This document shows positions 1 to 8,602 of a stretch of DNA of 64,000 nt, piece by piece. The notes beneath the pieces are model-generated. The model was given only the letters and a program-made list of their open reading frames with translations, was not told the origin of the DNA and made no database searches. Numbering within the stretch: the first letter of the stretch is position 1; each line of letters begins with the position of its first letter. Position numbers and translations under genes: made by a program. The stretch comes from DATJGF01 sp035495315 (GTDB taxonomy: Bacteria > Verrucomicrobiota > Verrucomicrobiia > Limisphaerales > UBA8199), in contig DATJGF010000023.1 in NCBI GenBank assembly GCA_035495315.1, positions 4,571 through 68,570 of the forward strand. The letters run 5' to 3'.

Positions 1-611
1 GCCTTACGTTAGTTCAGTCATTAATCGGGATACAGAGCCGTTGAATCACTCGACCGAAAATCCTGAGGACCGTAATACAACCACAAATGGCCTGCATTTG
101 GCAAAAAAGACGTAGCCAGCCGGGCGCCAAAGAGGTTAAAGAGGAGTAACGCTGTAACCGCAATGCGTGAGAACATGAAAGCGTTGATAACCAACTGGCC
201 CGGGATAGAATTCCGGCCTGATCTGGATGCACCTGACGACGTAGAGGCCGCTGACCTGGAGCTATCTTGCACCGTAGAAGCGGTCCAAGCACGTGCGGAA
301 ATCTTGACGCCGACGATGGCGGAGATCCTGCAATTTCAACCCACGACTCACTGGCGAATTGAACAATAAACGAACCGGCCTCGCAATGCCGCCAGGCTTG
401 GGCCGGCGCAATTTCCGAACTCACACCGCCTTCGCCGTTCGCGAAGGCCACCCGCGCAAAAAGAAACGATATTAGCAGCCAAAGGCTTACGTATGAATTC
501 CTCGCATTCCAAGTTCGCACATTCTTTGATGTTGGGTCCGGGGGGACGCAGGGGATTTGCCTCATCGTTGTCTCGCCGCACCAATGCCGTTCGACATTAC
601 AGGAGGCTCAC
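1..611. other. stretch without a confident gene
   Basis: No reading frame here is convincing. A plus-strand frame at 163-369 (68 codons) and overlapping minus-strand frames at 14-565 and 21-272 are open. The minus frames include hydrophobic runs, near 440-480 and 110-190, that could be remnants of an exported or membrane protein read in different frames. None has a recognisable domain and none has a clear ribosome-binding site. It may be an eroded gene end cut by the window edge. Confidence 0.4.
601..606 (+). promoter_or_regulatory. strong Shine-Dalgarno site of the tandem LuxR-type gene
   Basis: AGGAGG lies five bases before the ATG at 612, one of the best ribosome-binding sites in the window. 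It fixes the start of the downstream gene and argues against the later ATG in another frame at 640. Confidence 0.8.
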
Positions 612-1283
612 ATGCCGCATCTGAAGATCGCAGTCGCCGGTGGCCGTGTTAAAATCGAATGCCGACACGAGGCTTCCAACTCCGCCCCGGCCACTGACCG
701 ACTCGGCGGAGAGGCGCAGGGGCTGGAGGCTGTCAGCAGCCCTTCGCGCTGCGCTGCCACTCAAGGGGTCCAGAGCACGCCGCATATTACTCCACGCGAA
801 ACTGAGGTGCTACGGTTCGTAGCGGAAGGGTTAACCAACAAACAGACCGCCTCCGAGATGAAGATCAGTGTCAAAACAGTCGAGAAACACCGCCAGGCGA
901 TGATGGATAAACTCCACATTCATTACACTGCCGGCTTGACGCATTATGCGGTAGCCAAGGGAATACTCTTTCAGAAGGATTTTAGGCGCATATTGGCCTC
1001 CCGCTTGCTTAGCCGCGGCGGATATCGCATTTCAGTGGAGGGAGAGCCTACTTACGCCATGGCAATCACAACCCGGGAGAGGCAAGTGCTCAAACTCATC
1101 GCTGATGGGTTAGAAAATAAACAAATCGCCGGGGAATTGAACCGGAGTATCAAGACTATCAAAAACCACAGGCTGGAGCTTATGAAGCGATTGAACATTC
1201 ACCATGTCGCTGGGTTGACCCGTTACGCTATATCGCAAGGGTTGGTCGCCCAAAGCTTGGGGGTTCTCGCTGAGGCATTCTAA
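612..1283 (+). CDS. LuxR-type regulator with two tandem HTH domains
   Basis: A 223-residue protein with two complete LuxR/GerE helix-turn-helix domains, at about residues 59-119 (ITPRETEVLRFVAEGLTNKQ onward) and 152-212 (ITTRERQVLKLIADGLENKQ onward). Each carries the family's TxRExxVL start, the NKQ(T/I)A turn and the recognition helix (SVKTVEKH and SIKTIKNH). There is no receiver, PAS or autoinducer domain, and the first 58 residues look unstructured. GerE domains normally occur once per chain and bind DNA as dimers, so this chain may act as a pseudo-dimer (inference). The start is fixed by AGGAGG at 601-606. It converges on a frameshifted response regulator, a plausible but unproven partner. 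Transcription-factor function is likely; targets are unknown. Confidence 0.85.
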   Translation: MPHLKIAVAGGRVKIECRHEASNSAPATDRLGGEAQGLEAVSSPSRCAATQGVQSTPHITPRETEVLRFVAEGLTNKQTASEMKISVKTVEKHRQAMMDKLHIHYTAGLTHYAVAKGILFQKDFRRILASRLLSRGGYRISVEGEPTYAMAITTRERQVLKLIADGLENKQIAGELNRSIKTIKNHRLELMKRLNIHHVAGLTRYAISQGLVAQSLGVLAEAF

Positions 1284-1710
1284 CTGGCCCGGCTCTGCTC
1301 GGCTTGAACGTTCGCAGTGTCTTGCGTCCCAAAATCCCAGATCTCTCTAACGACACTCTTCCAATCTTCAAAGTCTTTGCAATGTGCTTATTCGCCCCCA
1401 TTTCGTCGGCCCGTTTAATCTCCGCCGGGTTCTTCGAGCCACTCAAAATGACTATGGGTATTGATGAGAACAGCCGAGACGCCTTGCGCCAAGCCAGAAG
1501 ATCGAAGCCGCTCACTCGGGGCATTTTCAAATCCACAACGACCACATCTGGCAGAGGATGCAAAGTGCGGTCGGCGTAAACTCCCTTCCCCTCCAAGTAG
1601 TCGATGGCCAGCTGACCAGCAGTCAGCGTCTGCAGCCAGATATTAAGATCAGTTTTATCAACGGCCATGCCGAACAAAGCGAGATCGGCGTGATCGTCAT
1701 CAACCAACAA
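1280..1710 (-). pseudogene. Rcp1-like response regulator with a C-terminal frameshift
   Basis: A CheY/Rcp1-type receiver domain: LLVDDD acidic pocket at the start, phospho-acceptor Asp in VVVVDLKMP, and a conserved Ser in VILSGS. The conserved Lys is followed by Thr instead of Pro (IAKTLK), and the frame then becomes unlike the family. The next frame, entered near 1370, restores typical sequence (DFEDWKSVVREIWDFG) and stops at 1280-1282, right at the end of the convergent LuxR-type gene. Compare the intact paralogue at 6242, which has KPVDFERF. This fits a small deletion, one base plus a multiple of three, that removed the KP turn. Without it the frame runs to 1228. The 5' end is also unclear: the receiver fold needs residues upstream of the TTG at 1710, but no good start codon is present. 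Probably inactive. Confidence 0.7.
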
Positions 1711-2038
1711 AATATGTGACCAATCAACGCCGGCAAGCGGTTTGACTGACGCAACTGCTTCGCTTGCTCGACATCTCAGGCGTGGCAGATCGGCAACGGC
1801 TCGGAGTAGCTTTTAAGGGGCCTTGGGTCAATGGGATGGCACGGCCTATGCGAACCATGACTTGGTAGGCTTGGCTGCCTACACCATAAATGGGTGGGCG
1901 GGGCCGGAACTGACCGGCTCGGCCTTCCTTTCATAGTAGGATAGTTGTGGGGGCGACTCGGAGTAACGACCGGGTCGCCCATTTTCCGCCATCGACGTTG
2001 ACCTCTAACTTCCCGGTGCCGTTCATCTCGCTGCCGGT
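1711..2038. other. non-coding stretch with a hairpin
   Basis: No convincing gene. A hairpin with 11-base arms (1951-1961 and 1970-1980, one G-T pair, 8-base loop) is followed by a short T run on the plus strand and could terminate transcription. A 36-codon plus-strand frame from a TTG near 1827 to a stop at 1936 ends just before it, but has no recognisable product. Confidence 0.4.
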
Positions 2039-2496
2039 TCATTTCCCTGCTGTCGAGAGCACAATCGACTTAATGGCCATCCCTTCCCCCGGCCGTGGTT
2101 GAGCGACCGGTTCGATAGCCAGCCCGATGATGAGACCATGGTAGTCCGCGGATGATGCAAGGTTGACGTGATATGGTGTGGAACTTCCCATCGGGCTTGA
2201 GGTCAACTCCAAACCCCTTCTTGCTATCGTATTTGTCGGCGTCGAGGCGCTTCCAGAGAATCCGGGCGGTCGTGGCTTGTCCAGTGTAGGCGATCCTCAG
2301 ATCCAGCGACGGAGCGTCCTCCGCTCGCCAGCACCGAACGCCGCTCTCCAGCAGTGGCTTGTTTGCTCGAAACTTAATTCGCCATGCACCCTTCACGGGA
2401 AAACCCTGATCGATGGCATCGCGGATCGTCCAGTGTTGCCGGTAGCTGGTGAAGCACTCGCGTGATGGGTGCGGGATTCGGTTGTCGAAGATAATG
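2039..2496 (-). pseudogene. remnant of a secreted carbohydrate-active-type protein
   Basis: A minus-strand frame is open from above 2496 to about 2170 without a start codon (it includes CFTSYRQHWTIRDAIDQGFP and WKRLDADKYDSKKGFGVDL). It then continues sensibly only in another frame (YHVNLASSADYHGLIIGLAI, EPVAQPRPGEGMAIKSIVLS) to a stop at 2039-2041. The tail, with 'GL.I.P' then 'I.SI.L', resembles the closing beta-strands of the carbohydrate-binding domains found on many secreted Verrucomicrobia glycosidases. That likeness is judged by eye. The 5' part is missing because the intact plus-strand gene at 2498 begins there. Read as a truncated, frameshifted 3' fragment. Confidence 0.5.
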
Positions 2497-2497
2497 G

Positions 2498-2953
2498 ATG
2501 AAGACGCACAGCTTTTTCTTACGGGTTGGCGATTTGACGGATCGTTTGGCGGAGATCATCAGTTGGGCGGGGGCTGCAGTCGCGTTTCTCGTGCTGGTCT
2601 ATTTGCTGGCCGCACCACCGATAGTTCTAGGGCATGCGAAGCAAACTGGCTCCGGCTCATTTCCAGAGGTTTACGCTCCGGTACGGAGGCTTATCGAGAG
2701 CGACTTTGGCGGACCGATGGTCTGGTATTTCAACGACGTTTGGGGTGTGGAACTGGTGCTGATCGGAGGCGATGATGGCGCGCCATGGTACATCACGGCG
2801 ACTTACGTTGTTGTGGGCAGCTTACTATTTTGCACGATAGCCTTTCCATTTTTTAAGGCTTGGCGCGGCCGGAATGCCGACAGACGAGGCTTCCTTGGCC
2901 CCGGCGGTCGCGTTGAGTTGGCCGTTCGGAGCCAACTCGCGCGAGGCCAATGA
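2498..2953 (+). CDS. small membrane protein of unknown function
   Basis: A 151-residue protein with two predicted membrane segments: residues about 20-44 (IISWAGAAVAFLVLVYLLAA) and about 97-120 (YVVVGSLLFCTIAFPFF). The loop between them (about 50 residues) is acidic and aromatic, and the tail is basic. I do not recognise a family. Its stop overlaps the start of the next gene by four bases (ATGA), so the two are very probably translated together and work together. The start is the only ATG before the first membrane segment. Confidence that it is a gene is fairly good; its function is unknown. Confidence 0.6.
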   Translation: MKTHSFFLRVGDLTDRLAEIISWAGAAVAFLVLVYLLAAPPIVLGHAKQTGSGSFPEVYAPVRRLIESDFGGPMVWYFNDVWGVELVLIGGDDGAPWYITATYVVVGSLLFCTIAFPFFKAWRGRNADRRGFLGPGGRVELAVRSQLARGQ

Positions 2954-3462
2954 GCCCAAGTGTTATGCGGCGTAATATCGCACTGGCTGTCATCATGCTG
3001 GGATTTGTTGTCCTATTGCTGGGGTTTGCGTGGCTAGTAGACTCGACGGGTCCGAGCCCTGCTCAAGCAGTGTCGCTCTATATAGAGAGCTTCACCAATG
3101 CGCCTGGGTTCCCGAACCGGATGGCGTGGATGGTGATTACCAACCACAGCAGTACGAGTTTTCGTCTGCTGGCATGGAATACTTTTGTCGGCCCGCTCCC
3201 AGTAACCGCACCGCAACAAACGTCTTCTCTGGATGGCGGGTTCTCGCTGTTGCCCGGACAATCTGCTCTGCGGGTCTTGATATCGGCGCCGACCAATGGA
3301 CAACTGTGGAGCGGAAATATCCGCGTTGCGTATAACCCCCGGTACTATCAAGTCGGTCACAATCTGCTTCATTCGTCGTCTGATTTGGTGAAAGGAGCCG
3401 CGAGCCTGCTAATTCCGCCAATACGTGTCGAGGAGCTGTACACAACCCCGAGGACCGATTAA
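2950..3462 (+). CDS. membrane-anchored hypothetical protein
   Basis: A 170-residue protein with one N-terminal membrane anchor (IALAVIMLGFVVLLLGFAWL, about residues 10-30) and an extracytoplasmic part of about 135 residues rich in beta-prone sequence (MAWMVITNHSSTSFRLLAWN). I recognise no catalytic motif; the fold may be a small beta-sandwich. It is coupled to the preceding membrane protein through an ATGA overlap, forming a two-gene unit. No homologue can be named from sequence alone. Confidence 0.6.
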   Translation: MSPSVMRRNIALAVIMLGFVVLLLGFAWLVDSTGPSPAQAVSLYIESFTNAPGFPNRMAWMVITNHSSTSFRLLAWNTFVGPLPVTAPQQTSSLDGGFSLLPGQSALRVLISAPTNGQLWSGNIRVAYNPRYYQVGHNLLHSSSDLVKGAASLLIPPIRVEELYTTPRTD

Positions 3463-3670
3463 GGAATGGCAACGCATCACGACACGTGGCAACCAAGGGT
3501 GAATCGGCTCTTTTTTCAATTCGCCTGGTCCGTCGCGGAGATGCATGCTTCAGGTGAGGAAGGAAGCCTTCGATTCTTCTTTGGCGTAATTGGCCGGAGG
3601 CCTACGCTTTCTGGAGGAGCTCGTTGTATTTTGCCCACTGCGTCACTGGCCGGGTGGGACTACTTAGATT

Positions 3671-4264
3671 CTACGCAGAGCCATCGATTCGAAGAGTTGG
3701 AGCCGGCTGATCAGAAGCATCTTGAGAGATCTTACTGGTAAGAGGTTGGGCATCGGTGGTGGCGGAGTTGAGGAGTGGGTGGCCGGGGCCGCCGTTTTGG
3801 ATTCGGGCGAGGGAGAAAGGCAATTGCTGGGAGGTAATCCCGAGTTGAGCATTAAGCGTGGCGACGAGGGCGTTGGCTTCCTCAAGTTCGAGCGGTTTGA
3901 CGAGAAATGTATTTGCGCCGAGGCGGTAGGCTTTGTTGAGGTCCCCCATTTCATGGGATGAAGTGAGCACGACGACGCGCAATTGGTGATAGCTGGGGTG
4001 CTGCTGAATCCAGGCCAGGACGCCGTAGCCGTCGATGCCTGGCAACTTAAGGTCGAGGAGAATTAGACCGGGAAGTGGATAGGTGTTGCGGTCGTTGAAG
4101 GGGCCAGTACCCGCGAGATAATCGAGGGCTTCCTGGCCGGTGTTTACGATGTGAACAGGGTTGGGAATGCTGGCGCGAAGGAGGGTCCTACGAATTAGCA
4201 GAACGTCATTGGGATCATCCTCGACGACCAGAATAAGGGCTAAGTGATTAACCGGAGGCGCCAC
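3671..4264 (-). CDS. Rcp1-like single-domain response regulator
   Basis: A 197-residue protein with a CheY-like receiver at about residues 10-135: acidic pair VVEDDPND, phospho-acceptor Asp in LILLDLKLPGIDG, Thr/Ser in VVVLTSS and Lys-Pro in FLVKPLELEE. The long beta3-side insertion (YLAGTGPFNDRNTYPLPG) is the hallmark of the Rcp1 family, whose members are usually phosphorylated by bacteriophytochrome-like or hybrid kinases. The last 60 residues are low-complexity and replace any output domain, so signalling is probably by protein contact. The start is GTG at 4264, without a clear ribosome-binding site. No kinase gene is nearby. One of four such regulators in the first 7.4 kb. Confidence 0.88.
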   Translation of the reverse strand: MAPPVNHLALILVVEDDPNDVLLIRRTLLRASIPNPVHIVNTGQEALDYLAGTGPFNDRNTYPLPGLILLDLKLPGIDGYGVLAWIQQHPSYHQLRVVVLTSSHEMGDLNKAYRLGANTFLVKPLELEEANALVATLNAQLGITSQQLPFSLARIQNGGPGHPLLNSATTDAQPLTSKISQDASDQPAPTLRIDGSA

Positions 4265-4505
4265 AGTTAAAATAGCTACTTCAGGGGGAAGGGTCAGGAT
4301 ATGGGGGGATTACCCCAAGGGTGAATCGGCGAAAAATAGCGAAGCCCGGAACCGTCCTGCGTATACACGCTGCGAACGAAACCGCTGATGGCTTGTGAGA
4401 TGCTCTTGCGAACGCTGGATAGCAACGGGTCCAGAAATTGGTTCAGAAAATGATAATTTTCGCACAAGATGGGCGAGGTTTAATTCGGATCCCTGGAAAC
4501 AAAAA

Positions 4506-4536
4506 GGCGAGCTGGAAAACGACAAACCAGCTCGCC
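4506..4536 (-). terminator. rho-independent terminator
   Basis: Perfect 10-base arms, GGCGAGCTGG (4506-4515) and CCAGCTCGCC (4527-4536), with an 11-base loop. On the minus strand the stem is followed by TTTTTGTTT. The form is textbook, but no convincing gene lies upstream on the minus strand (4540-5200), so it may end a small RNA or a decayed gene. Confidence 0.75.
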
Positions 4537-5275
4537 CAAACCCCATGGAGTTTTTCCGCATCCCCGCGAGGTGTATCGCACGGCTGGGATAGGTTTGCAA
4601 TCTCGCCGACTACGGATAGCGGGTCCGTTGTTTAAAGGACTCTTCGCGAACCTTGGCTATTGGGTACGGTCGAGCCGAAGGAATCAGGGGTTTGGGAGAG
4701 GGTGCGATCGGGCTGACGGCGTCATTTGCGCTTGAAAGGCTGAAGTGGCTGAGGCTGGAATTCGTGGTCCCGATTGGGAACACCCCGAGTCTGAGCACGG
4801 CAAAGCGGGCTGGGGCTAAAGAGGAGGGATTGATGCGGCGCCAGGTGATCATTGGCGAGAAGGTATGCACGCGATGTTGCTACCGCTGGTTTCAGAGCGG
4901 GTGATGTGACTCACGCAAGGACGCGAAGGGCTCAAAAGGGTATGACTCACGCAATCGAAAACAAATGCAGCGGGTGGGAACCCACGTGAGCGGAGGGACC
5001 TCAAGGTCTGGCCTGCACACGTTGGCACCCTTTGAAATCCCGCTACGGCAAAGAAAGTAGCGCATTAAAGTGTGACGGAAAGGTAGGTGAATTCCGCCAA
5101 CGGCTGATATTTCCTGGCGCGCAGGAAAGAGAAAGGGGCTTCGGCATTTTTTTTCTAGGCATCGCGGATTGGGAATGCCTGACATTGCGAGGGTTTCGAG
5201 GCCACTACGGTGAACACCCCATTGAAAACATTCAGGAAAAGTCACATACGAACGAGCATGCTTAGTGGACGCTCA

Positions 5276-5527
5276 ATGACAGCCATTCCAGATCTGACGG
5301 TTAACGATGGACTGCGGGATTCAAGAGTCAGCAGAGCGCGGCTGCCAAGGTCACAGGCAGAAGCTTTGGCGCTGAAGACCTTGCAGGATTTCGCGGCCGG
5401 GCTTAGCAAGGAGCGGGCGGTGCAAGAGGAATTGACGCAGGAGTACCTTATTTATCTGTGGACAGTTACCCGGCAAGACGACAGCCGCACGAATAATGAA
5501 TTTCCGGCTGCCATCCGGGTGAGGTAA
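5276..5527 (+). CDS. possible small hypothetical protein
   Basis: An 83-codon frame from the ATG at 5276 (the frame is open from 5210). Its middle (EALALKTLQDFAAGLSKERA, then VQEELTQEYLIYLWTV) reads like two amphipathic helices. I recognise no family. No clear ribosome-binding site is present and it lies alone in a gene-poor stretch. It could be a real orphan gene or a remnant. Confidence 0.3.
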   Translation: MTAIPDLTVNDGLRDSRVSRARLPRSQAEALALKTLQDFAAGLSKERAVQEELTQEYLIYLWTVTRQDDSRTNNEFPAAIRVR

Positions 5528-5618
5528 ACTTTATTAAGAAGCAAGCCGGCTCGAGAGTAGGCAAAAACCCTAAGTGGCGCCGATGCCATCCGCTCTGATG
5601 GCTTTGTTGTCTACGCAG

Positions 5619-5664
5619 CTTCGCGCCTTAGCTGGCGGAAATCTTGAACGGCGAAGGCGCGAAG
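5619..5664. repeat. hairpin of 11-base arms
   Basis: CTTCGCGCCTT (5619-5629) and AAGGCGCGAAG (5654-5664) form a perfect inverted repeat around a 24-base loop. It lies in the tail of a doubtful minus-strand frame. No second copy was found in the window. Confidence 0.6.
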
Positions 5665-6241
5665 ATGCGAAGAGGGCAGTGCGGCGAGGCGGCAGGCGAA
5701 TGCGGTCGGAAAGTTGAAAGTTACAGGTCGCAGATATTTTCCAGGGGACAAATTTAACGCATTGGAGTTCTTTCTTCAGTGCTGAGAGCTGTTTCGCAAA
5801 GCGGGTGTGCTCCTGCCGCAAGCTCCTGGCATCTTCGATAGCGATTTCCGCTATAGCATGGGACATCATCTAAGCGGAAGTCTCAGTTCACAGCGCGGGT
5901 GCTCAATGGAGATGATAACCTCAACGTCATCAAGGCGCTGATGGCAGGCAACAGTGATGGCCTGGTCGACGCGGCTAAAATCGAAGGCATCGTCGGGATT
6001 ATCGATCCACTCATGGGAGCGTCCCCCGTTACCTGCCGCTCTGACTGCTGCGCAAAAACACCTTCATAGGGTCGCAGTTTTCCTTCAGTGGCAAGGTTGC
6101 CCGAAACCCCACCGCTCAAACAGACTGTTCAGGGATAAGGTCAGGAAAGGCGAATTATGTGATGACGATAATTAGGTGATGATGGGTCTGGGTTATTCAC
6201 CCCATATCGCAACCTGCCGATGAGGACTCTATTAACGGCGG

Positions 6242-6751
6242 ATGCCTGAGCGGTCGACTATTTTGCTCGTCGAAGACAACGATAACGACATTATCTTCGT
6301 AAAGCGGGCGTTTTCTCAGGCGCATTTGTTGAACCCCGTGACGGTGGTCAAGAATGCCGAAGAGGCAATGGCATACTTCCTGGGGATTGGGGCATACAAG
6401 GACAGGGCGGAATATCCACTGCCTTCACTGGTGCTCCTGGATCTAAAGCTGCCGGGGATGGGGGGCATAGAATTCCTGAAATGGGTTCGGCAACAACCGG
6501 GTTATGGGAGCACGCGCGTTGTGGTGCTGACCTCCTCGACTTTGCATCGCGATGTGAACGATGCGTATCAGTCTGGGGCGAATTCGTTTCTGGTGAAGCC
6601 GGTGGATTTTGAACGGTTCGTGGAAATAGCCTCAGCTCTGAGCGGATACTGGCTTTGGATGGACTCAGAGCCGGAAACGCAGCGGCCCGCCAGCGGTGTT
6701 GTTAAAGCAGCCGCCGCAGCGGCAGACTCGAGTCCCTCAGCGAAGCGGTGA
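6242..6751 (+). CDS. Rcp1-like single-domain response regulator
   Basis: A 169-residue protein. The receiver spans about residues 5-130: ILLVEDNDND acidic pocket, phospho-acceptor Asp in LVLLDLKLPGMGG, Thr in VVVLTSS, and Lys-Pro in FLVKPVDFERF. The insertion with YKDRAEYPLP marks the Rcp1 subfamily. The tail (about 35 residues, including a run of alanines) is low-complexity, and there is no output domain. It faces away from its minus-strand neighbours and has no partner kinase. It is the closest intact guide for reading the frameshifted regulator at 1280-1710. It is complete and has all key residues, so it is probably functional. Confidence 0.9.
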   Translation: MPERSTILLVEDNDNDIIFVKRAFSQAHLLNPVTVVKNAEEAMAYFLGIGAYKDRAEYPLPSLVLLDLKLPGMGGIEFLKWVRQQPGYGSTRVVVLTSSTLHRDVNDAYQSGANSFLVKPVDFERFVEIASALSGYWLWMDSEPETQRPASGVVKAAAAAADSSPSAKR

Positions 6752-6860
6752 TAGGCTGCGAAGGCCCAAGAGTGATTGGCGAATGTGGCAATCGCAAAAG
6801 CCCGACATTCCATCGGCCGCTATGGCGCTGCTAAATGGCTTCAACAAAGGCAACACCGGC

Positions 6861-7349
6861 TCAGGCCATTCCGAGGAGCAACTTCAAATGCGGAAGCAGT
6901 TGTTGCATTTGAGTGGGCTTATTGAGGCATGAGGTGGCGCCGCGTTCGCGCGCACTTTTAAAGTGGTTGGGATTCTCGGAGCTGGTCAGGACTAGAATGG
7001 GCAGGCGCTTGAATTCAGGCAGTGCGCGCGCCCATTCGAGGAATTGAAGGCCATCGATCAGCGGCATCTTGAGGTCGAGCAGGACCAGGTCAGGGAAGGG
7101 ATATTGGGCCCGATCGGCGAACTGGTTACGCGCCAGAAGGTACGCCTGAGCCTCAAAAGCGTTGGCCGCGTACTGGAGAAGAGGTGTCGGCTTGAGCCGT
7201 TTAAGCGCGCGCAGGAGAAGCAGGGGCATTTTGTCATCATCGTCGATGAGTAAAATGGTATGCAGCGGGTTGGTGTCAGGGCCAGCTGGGCTCGTCGCGG
7301 AAGCCGAAATTTGGGTTCGGGGAGCCGGGTTTGGCGGTTGGAATGACAT
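6861..7349 (-). CDS. Rcp1-like single-domain response regulator
   Basis: A 162-residue protein. After a Pro/Ala-rich leader of about 28 residues comes a receiver: ILLIDDDDK, phospho-acceptor Asp in LVLLDLKMPLIDG, Thr/Ser in LVLTSSE and Lys-Pro in CLNKPTQM. The loop before the acceptor (FADRAQYPFPD) again marks the Rcp1 type. It ends straight after the receiver, as expected for a phosphotransfer or protein-contact regulator. It is convergent with the regulator at 6242, 109 bases apart; the two are clearly different in sequence, so this is not a recent duplication. Confidence 0.9.
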   Translation of the reverse strand: MSFQPPNPAPRTQISASATSPAGPDTNPLHTILLIDDDDKMPLLLLRALKRLKPTPLLQYAANAFEAQAYLLARNQFADRAQYPFPDLVLLDLKMPLIDGLQFLEWARALPEFKRLPILVLTSSENPNHFKSARERGATSCLNKPTQMQQLLPHLKLLLGMA

Positions 7350-7476
7350 AGCGTCGGGGTAAGATTACGCTGTCGCTGCCGGAATAGACTCTGGGGTAAA
7401 CACTCCAGGTCGAAAAGAAAGCGAACGTTGCGAGAGGGTGACTAAAGGCGGCAGGATGCGCCCGCAGAGATCAGGT

Positions 7477-8394
7477 CTAAAACACCTCGGCAGGCAATTC
7501 AGCAATGTTACGCACTGCGCGCGCGATTCGAGAGAGTGCCTTCAAGGGAAGATGCCCGCAGCCGGACCTGGCCATCGGTCGAGTCGCCGAATAGATTTGG
7601 ACCAGTGAAATCCTGGCCCCATTTTGCTTGAGACCTTTCAAACGCCTGGCGTATTGCTCAATTTCCTCACTGGGAGGCTCAGCCCCATCAACCGAAGGGA
7701 ATAAGCTTTGAATAATCACTGGTCGCTCCCGGGCGAGGTCCAGGATGTTCTGCGTGATCTTTTCGATCGATAAAGTTGCTCCATTAATTCTATTCAGATA
7801 CCGCTGTGTGCCGGCATCCAACTTAACCCAGATTTCATCATGCTGTGTCATATAGCTGAGACCACGCCTCACGTCTGCGCGGTCCAGGCCGGTTGAGTTT
7901 GTGAGCAGCACGATCTTGAAGGCTGGTACTTGGCCCAAAGCGCGCCAATGGACAATAGTTTCGACGGCTTCACCAAAATTCTCGGCCAGTGTTGGTTCGC
8001 CATCTCCGCTCAATGCAATATGGCGAACCTGCAGCAACTCCTCAGGCAAGCCGGCATAACGTGGGATTTGCGCCAGGCCGCCGGCTCGAGCAAATCGAAG
8101 CGTGTGAGCCAATTCATTCACCATGATTTGCACATCCAGGTGATTTACCAGAGCGGGCCGAGTACGGTCGATCTCGCAATAGAGACAATTGAAATTGCAC
8201 CTGACCATGGGATTGAGGTTGACCCCGACCGAAAGACCTCGGGCGCGCGGCGAAATGACGAGATATACGAACCGATTTGAAAGAAAGTCACGTGGATAAC
8301 CGAAAGCGGCTTCGTCATTAATGCTCGGCGGCAGCACAGAACGCGCAATACCCTTTAGTGGTCCGCCGGATAGATCCTGAGCATCCATTATCAT
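7477..8394 (-). CDS. radical SAM protein (TYW1/COG0731-like)
   Basis: From the ATG at 8394 the protein has 305 residues; an upstream TTG at 8457 is possible. The cluster motif CNFNCLYC (CX3CX2C, Cys 66, 70 and 73) binds the [4Fe-4S] cluster that cleaves S-adenosylmethionine. It is preceded by SVGVNLNPMVR and followed by a glycine-rich HIALSGDGEPTL motif and IVLLTNSTG, the pattern of the group related to wyosine-synthesis and pyruvate-formate-lyase activating enzymes. There is no SPASM cysteine cluster at the C-terminus. No tRNA-modification gene is adjacent, so the substrate is unknown. It is transcribed alone, with gaps on both sides. Confidence 0.85.
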   Translation of the reverse strand: MIMDAQDLSGGPLKGIARSVLPPSINDEAAFGYPRDFLSNRFVYLVISPRARGLSVGVNLNPMVRCNFNCLYCEIDRTRPALVNHLDVQIMVNELAHTLRFARAGGLAQIPRYAGLPEELLQVRHIALSGDGEPTLAENFGEAVETIVHWRALGQVPAFKIVLLTNSTGLDRADVRRGLSYMTQHDEIWVKLDAGTQRYLNRINGATLSIEKITQNILDLARERPVIIQSLFPSVDGAEPPSEEIEQYARRLKGLKQNGARISLVQIYSATRPMARSGCGHLPLKALSRIARAVRNIAELPAEVF

Positions 8395-8602
8395 ACGAAT
8401 AAGGTTGTTTGCTTTCCCAAAACCGACTACACGCCTATTGCTAATATTTGGCTGCAAATTGCCGCTGGCCCTCTGGGAGTCGGCTCGAGGGCGCCTGCAA
8501 ACCGGGGGGTTAGCAACATAAGAGGCGTTACGGATCGGGTAGATCCGGGGCCCTGGCGAGAATTCGCCGCTAAGAAAATCGTAAGAACGGAGTCATAAAT
8601 AT

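Larger units (their letters stand above)
4265..6241. other. 2-kb stretch with no confident gene
   Basis: The longest stretch without a confident gene. It holds a minus-strand terminator (4506-4536), a hairpin (5619-5629 with 5654-5664) and several short open frames that I cannot tie to any family. The most protein-like are 5276-5527 plus (listed separately), 5570-5869 minus, whose first 40 residues are helix-forming, and 5899-6069 plus (56 codons from GTG, containing LNGDDNLNVIKALMAGNSDG). Around 4910-4940 the text ACGCAAGGACGCGAAGGGC looks like short repeat debris. I read it as decayed sequence between regulators, possibly with a small RNA upstream of the terminator. Confidence 0.45.

Noticed and set aside
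14..565. A 183-codon minus-strand frame with a possible signal peptide
   Set aside because: The signal-like part is followed by sequence with no regular pattern, no ribosome-binding site is present, and other frames on both strands are equally open.
1827..1936. A 36-codon plus-strand frame from TTG, ending before a hairpin
   Set aside because: Looks protein-like but has no ATG, no family and no conserved neighbour; too short to support.
3466..3741. A 91-codon plus-strand frame following the membrane protein pair
   Set aside because: Runs into the end of the well-supported minus-strand response regulator and shows no domain.
5570..5869. A 99-codon minus-strand frame with a helical start
   Set aside because: Its second half is translated repeat (arms of the hairpin at 5619-5664); no support for a real product.
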